This document shows positions 8,955-11,205 of a stretch of DNA of 11,205 nucleotides, piece after piece. The position numbers and the translations under genes were made by a program. The stretch spans positions 1-11,205 of the forward strand of contig JSYX01000852.1 of NCBI GenBank assembly GCA_000787465.1. Reading direction: 5' to 3'. Each line of letters begins with the position of its first letter. Position 1 is the first letter of the stretch. The notes beneath the pieces are model-generated. The model saw nothing but the letters and a program-made list of their open reading frames with translations, searched no databases and was not told where the DNA came from. This stretch comes from Thermomucor indicae-seudaticae (Eukaryota; Mucoromycota; Mucoromycetes; Mucorales; Lichtheimiaceae).

Positions 8955-9624
8955 ATGCCTAAAGTAATGCGCTTCAGAAAGTTTGTTCAACGGAGGTGCC
9001 AAAGCTGCACTCGAGATTCGTGCCAGAGGTGCACGAAGCAGGTTTTCTTCTGTGCGTTCTGTCTCAAAACAATGGAAAATAGTGCCATGTCAGACGAAGC
9101 CGAGCAAGACAAAAGTTCTGCAAAAGAAAATAATGATCCAAACATGGTTCCGTGCTCCATTTGCAACAAGACACTTGTGCACAAGATCCGAGACAAAATG
9201 AGACGGTGCCAGTCCTGTCACGAAAAAGAGAAGCGCAAGGAAAAGAAAACCCAGCAAATACCAGAGCCCTTTTCTTTTCAGATCGGCTGCAAGCGCGCTT
9301 TGGCTTCAATCGACAACAATGGTATTACATGTGTAGAATGATGATCCTGACCTCGTGACTTACGAAAATGCAAAGGTTTTTTTCGATAGTGACAAAGCAA
9401 CAACAGCCGCTCAATTTATCGGTTGCCAGCCAGTTCAGATTTCGGTCAAACCGAGACGACTTGCTCCAGCCAAAGTATGCCAACCGATTGGTTCACCGCC
9501 CTTGATAAGAGCAAATACTGTTCTTCCTCTAATACGCGACACCAACCATCATATATCCCTACAAGCACACATACCCATTACTCAAGACCAACCGCCAGAC
9601 ATGTCTTCTTTTGCTCGCGCCTGA
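8955..9624 (+). CDS. Cys-rich (five CxxC) protein gene carrying the shared module; one frame break
   Basis: The first frame (8955-9341, 128 codons) has CxxC pairs at residues 15/18, 23/26, 33/36, 67/70 and 85/88. The last two pairs bracket a 14-residue loop, followed by a Lys/Glu-rich basic stretch. This is zinc-binding architecture, possibly for nucleic-acid binding; the family is not recognised. At 9339 the frame hits TGA. The next frame opens exactly at 9337, after TGTGTAG, and runs to 9624 with the shared module (DSDKATTAAQF, CQPVQISVKPRRL) and then a Pro-rich tail. The change could be a one-base frameshift or a 3' splice site at 9336; I found no phase-matched 5' GT for the latter. The two parts read naturally as one acidic continuation, which favours one original gene. 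A poly(A) signal follows at 9640. The neighbour on the minus strand converges on it, with about 60 bp between stop codons. Confidence 0.5.
9326..9479 (+). repeat. Shared 154-bp module, copy 1
   Basis: This copy matches 10873-11025 in inverted orientation with three substitutions and one T missing from a T7 run, by my own alignment (about 97% identity). It lies in the coding sense of its host gene and encodes DSDKATTAAQFIGCQPVQ and the following SVKPRRLAPAKV. The inner boundary is sharp: after AAAGTATG this copy continues CCAACC and the other GAGACT. Confidence 0.9.
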
Positions 9625-9639
9625 TAGAGCCCTCAAATC

Positions 9640-9645
9640 AATAAA
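9640..9645 (+). terminator. Poly(A) signal AATAAA of the Cys-rich gene
   Basis: AATAAA lies 16 bp after the TGA at 9622-9624, followed by an AT-rich tract. The position is ordinary for a fungal 3' end and supports 9624 as a real gene end. The minus-strand gene ends at 9686 in the same AT-rich spacer. Confidence 0.5.
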
Positions 9646-9685
9646 ACAAATATACATATAAAAAAATATTATGATCGAGCACATG

Positions 9686-11025
9686 TTACTTGGCACCATA
9701 CAAATAGCTGAGCCTTGCCTTGATATTCTGTTGGACCTTCGCATTGGCGTCCGAAAGAACACTTCCGGCTACATCCACTATTCCGTGCAAACCATGATCG
9801 GCTGCAAAGGTGTATACGTCAATACGGCCAGTGCTGTCCAACTCGTTATTAGCAGCCTTCATAATAATGTTCAGCGCTGTCCACTGTCTCGCATCCTTGT
9901 TCGTGACGGAATCAAATTTGTGCCGCAGCTCCATAAATTGTTGCTTATCAACACTCGGCGAGTTCGTCACGGCTGCTCTTGCAAAGAGCTGTAACAGCTC
10001 CGACGCAAGCTTTGGGGCAGAAGTCGCGTTGCTACCATATCCTGCGTGGCTTGGCAGGTCCAATTAGTGAATATGGTCGCTGGCATGTGTTGGATATCAT
10101 CAAATGGAGAAAAGGTGGCACGAAGAGGCTTGTAAGTTGAGGGCGCGTCATGACCCGACACGAGTTGTCGTAATGAATTGATATTCATGCCCCGTCCTTC
10201 GCTCGTGCTTCCACTTTCGAATGCACACTGGAATTTGTCAATTGCCGAAGCTTGGAAATATATTCGTGTATGTTGGGAGTCCACCTCACAAACGGTATTT
10301 GGGCCGATCGATATTTCGGGCATCATGTTGGTGGTCGTTGAACATGTGGAAAGAACGTTCATGGTTGTTGACGATACGATCAATTTGCGTTTCAATCCTT
10401 TCCCGTCTGCGTCGATACTCGTTCCACAAAAGATGTCTGGATAATAGCTGGATCTGTCTTGTGGCAGGGTTGAAGCAAGAGAACTGGATTCGCAGTGAAT
10501 ATCAAGTGAAGCATGTCTGGAGTATACTTCTACGGTAAGGAATTTGATGACTGTGTGGGGGGAGTGGATGATTGCTGATGCAAAGAGACTTGCAATACTA
10601 GGCAAAAGAGCGGGCTTGAGGCGGAAATCAGTATTGAGTTGTTGTGCGAGTGTTTCGGTCATTTCGATAAACGGGCCTGCCTCTTTGAGAAGCAACGGGT
10701 ATGCTGATTGTGCGAATGCCTTTGTAAGCTGCTCTTCTTCAGGGGCGGCTTGCTCTATCGTCGTTGCAACTTGATTGAGAGGCGTACAAAAATGAAATTG
10801 CAATTCCGAAAAGATCCACCGTCAGCGGTTGTTGACTTGAGCAATTTCAGATTCGTGTCGTTGAAAAGTCTCCATACTTTGGCTGGATCAAGTCGTCTCG
10901 GTTTGACCGAAATCTGAACTGGCTGGCAATCGATAAATTGAGCGGCTGTTGTTGCTTTGTCACTATCGAAAAAACCTTTGCATTTTCGTAAGTCACGAGG
11001 TCAGGATCATTATTCTACACATGTA
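9686..11025 (-). CDS. Unknown protein gene with the shared module; 5' part cut by a transposon
   Basis: Reading leftward from 11025, the shared module comes first and is open at least from DSDKATTAAQFIDC. It continues as PAKVWRLFNDTNLKLLK. A 50-nt intron fits at 10770-10819 (GTGGAT..ATCAAG, phase 1; an alternative 3' site 15 nt further in is also in phase). The next exon (10769 to about 10122) encodes about 215 residues beginning ATTIEQAAPEEEQLTKAF. A frame change between 9967 and 10063 is resolved by a candidate 80-nt intron at 10042-10121 (GTGCCA..CGCAG, with CTAAT upstream); other sites cannot be excluded. The last exon ends SYLYGAK at the TAA 9686-9688. The C-terminal region, about 330 residues, matches no family I know. 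The long frame at 10803 has only a TTG start, so that is not a true start. The upstream part is separated from the module by the transposon end at 11026, and a T6 run (T7 in copy 1) puts the residues before the module out of frame, so this copy may be inactive. Confidence 0.45.
10873..11025 (-). repeat. Shared module, copy 2 (inverted)
   Basis: This is the 153-bp counterpart of 9326-9479. Its inner end is at 10873. Its outer end coincides with the TA at 11024-11025 where the transposon copy starts. The equivalent point in copy 1 (TA at 9326-9327) is inside the Cys-rich gene, so the outer end here is set by the insertion rather than by the original duplication. Confidence 0.9.
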
Positions 11026-11205
11026 CACTCTTTTTCAAAAGCAAAGTCGTTCCCTGCCAATTCTGAAGTCGCATGTTGACAAAAATAGAAGTCGTACTTA
11101 CCCAAAAATCTTTTGAGTGTGATGACAAATCAGATGTCGCATGCCCAGAAAAAATTGTCGCACAGAAGCGACATCTACAGGTTTTTTTCCTAATGAATGG
11201 CGGCT
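11024..11205 (+). mobile_element. Second DD34E-family element, left terminal region, cut by window end
   Basis: TA-CACTCTTTTTCAAAAGC opens a tract alignable with 6335-6474 up to about 11164, roughly four bases in five by eye. The GTCGYA motifs are conserved at 11043-11050, 11065-11074, 11088-11097, 11132-11152 and 11156-11163. It has the same orientation as the first copy. Beyond 11164 it diverges: AGATGTCGC at 11132-11140 is matched by GCGACATCT at 11168-11176, and a T7 tract follows. It may be a related subfamily or a short non-autonomous element; the window ends too early to tell. Confidence 0.75.

Noticed and set aside
10178..10774. Several plus-strand frames of 76-105 codons
   Set aside because: They are shadows of the long minus-strand frame and carry no motifs.
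9326..11025. The 154-bp inverted repeats as terminal repeats of a 1.7-kb transposon
   Set aside because: The right outer end is set by another element's insertion, both copies lie inside coding frames, the left outer end has no visible target duplication, and the interior gene has no transposase motif. Not fully excluded.

Overview
The window looks like gene-poor, transposon-rich nuclear DNA of a fungus, most likely an early-diverging one (Mucoromycota-like). The evidence is eukaryotic gene structure with short introns (about 50-60 nt, ends such as GTAAGT, GTATGT and GTAAGA with CAG or TAG), a TATA box and a poly(A) signal, no bacterial operons or Shine-Dalgarno sites, and at least four DNA-transposon remnants (CACTA/Plavaka-like, two Tc1-like, one DD34E Tc1/IS630-like). 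The lineage call is inference; no ribosomal or housekeeping gene is present to prove it.

Layout. 1-1322 holds no gene I can support. 1388-2599 (minus) is a five-exon gene for an unrecognised protein with a coiled-coil-like N-terminal half and an acidic tail; no single reading frame shows it whole. 2575-4285 (plus) is a 5'-truncated, frameshifted relic of a CACTA/Plavaka-type transposase with two recognisable introns. 4286-5369 is mostly empty, with one weak 136-codon ORF. 5370-5773 and 5824-6334 (both minus) are two Tc1-like relics: a 5' end with its terminal repeat and helix-turn-helix, and a C-terminal catalytic half. From 6335 a Tc1/IS630-like element with a nearly complete DD34E transposase (6561-7826) sits against the second relic at a TA dinucleotide. 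7827-8954 shows no gene.

The most interesting part is 8955-11205. Two convergent genes (plus, 8955-9624; minus, 9686 to about 11025) share a 154-bp segment that is about 97% identical and lies in the same sense in each, so it appears as an inverted repeat (9326-9479 and 10873-11025). On either side the genes differ: the plus gene has a Cys-rich N-terminus with five CxxC pairs and a short Pro-rich tail; the minus gene has an unrelated C-terminal region of about 330 residues. The homology stops at 11024-11025 exactly where another copy of the DD34E element's terminal region begins at a TA, so the transposon probably cut through a longer duplicated segment that may resume beyond the window.

The transposons are selfish elements. 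The three non-transposon genes have no function I can name, and nothing here shows a joint pathway.
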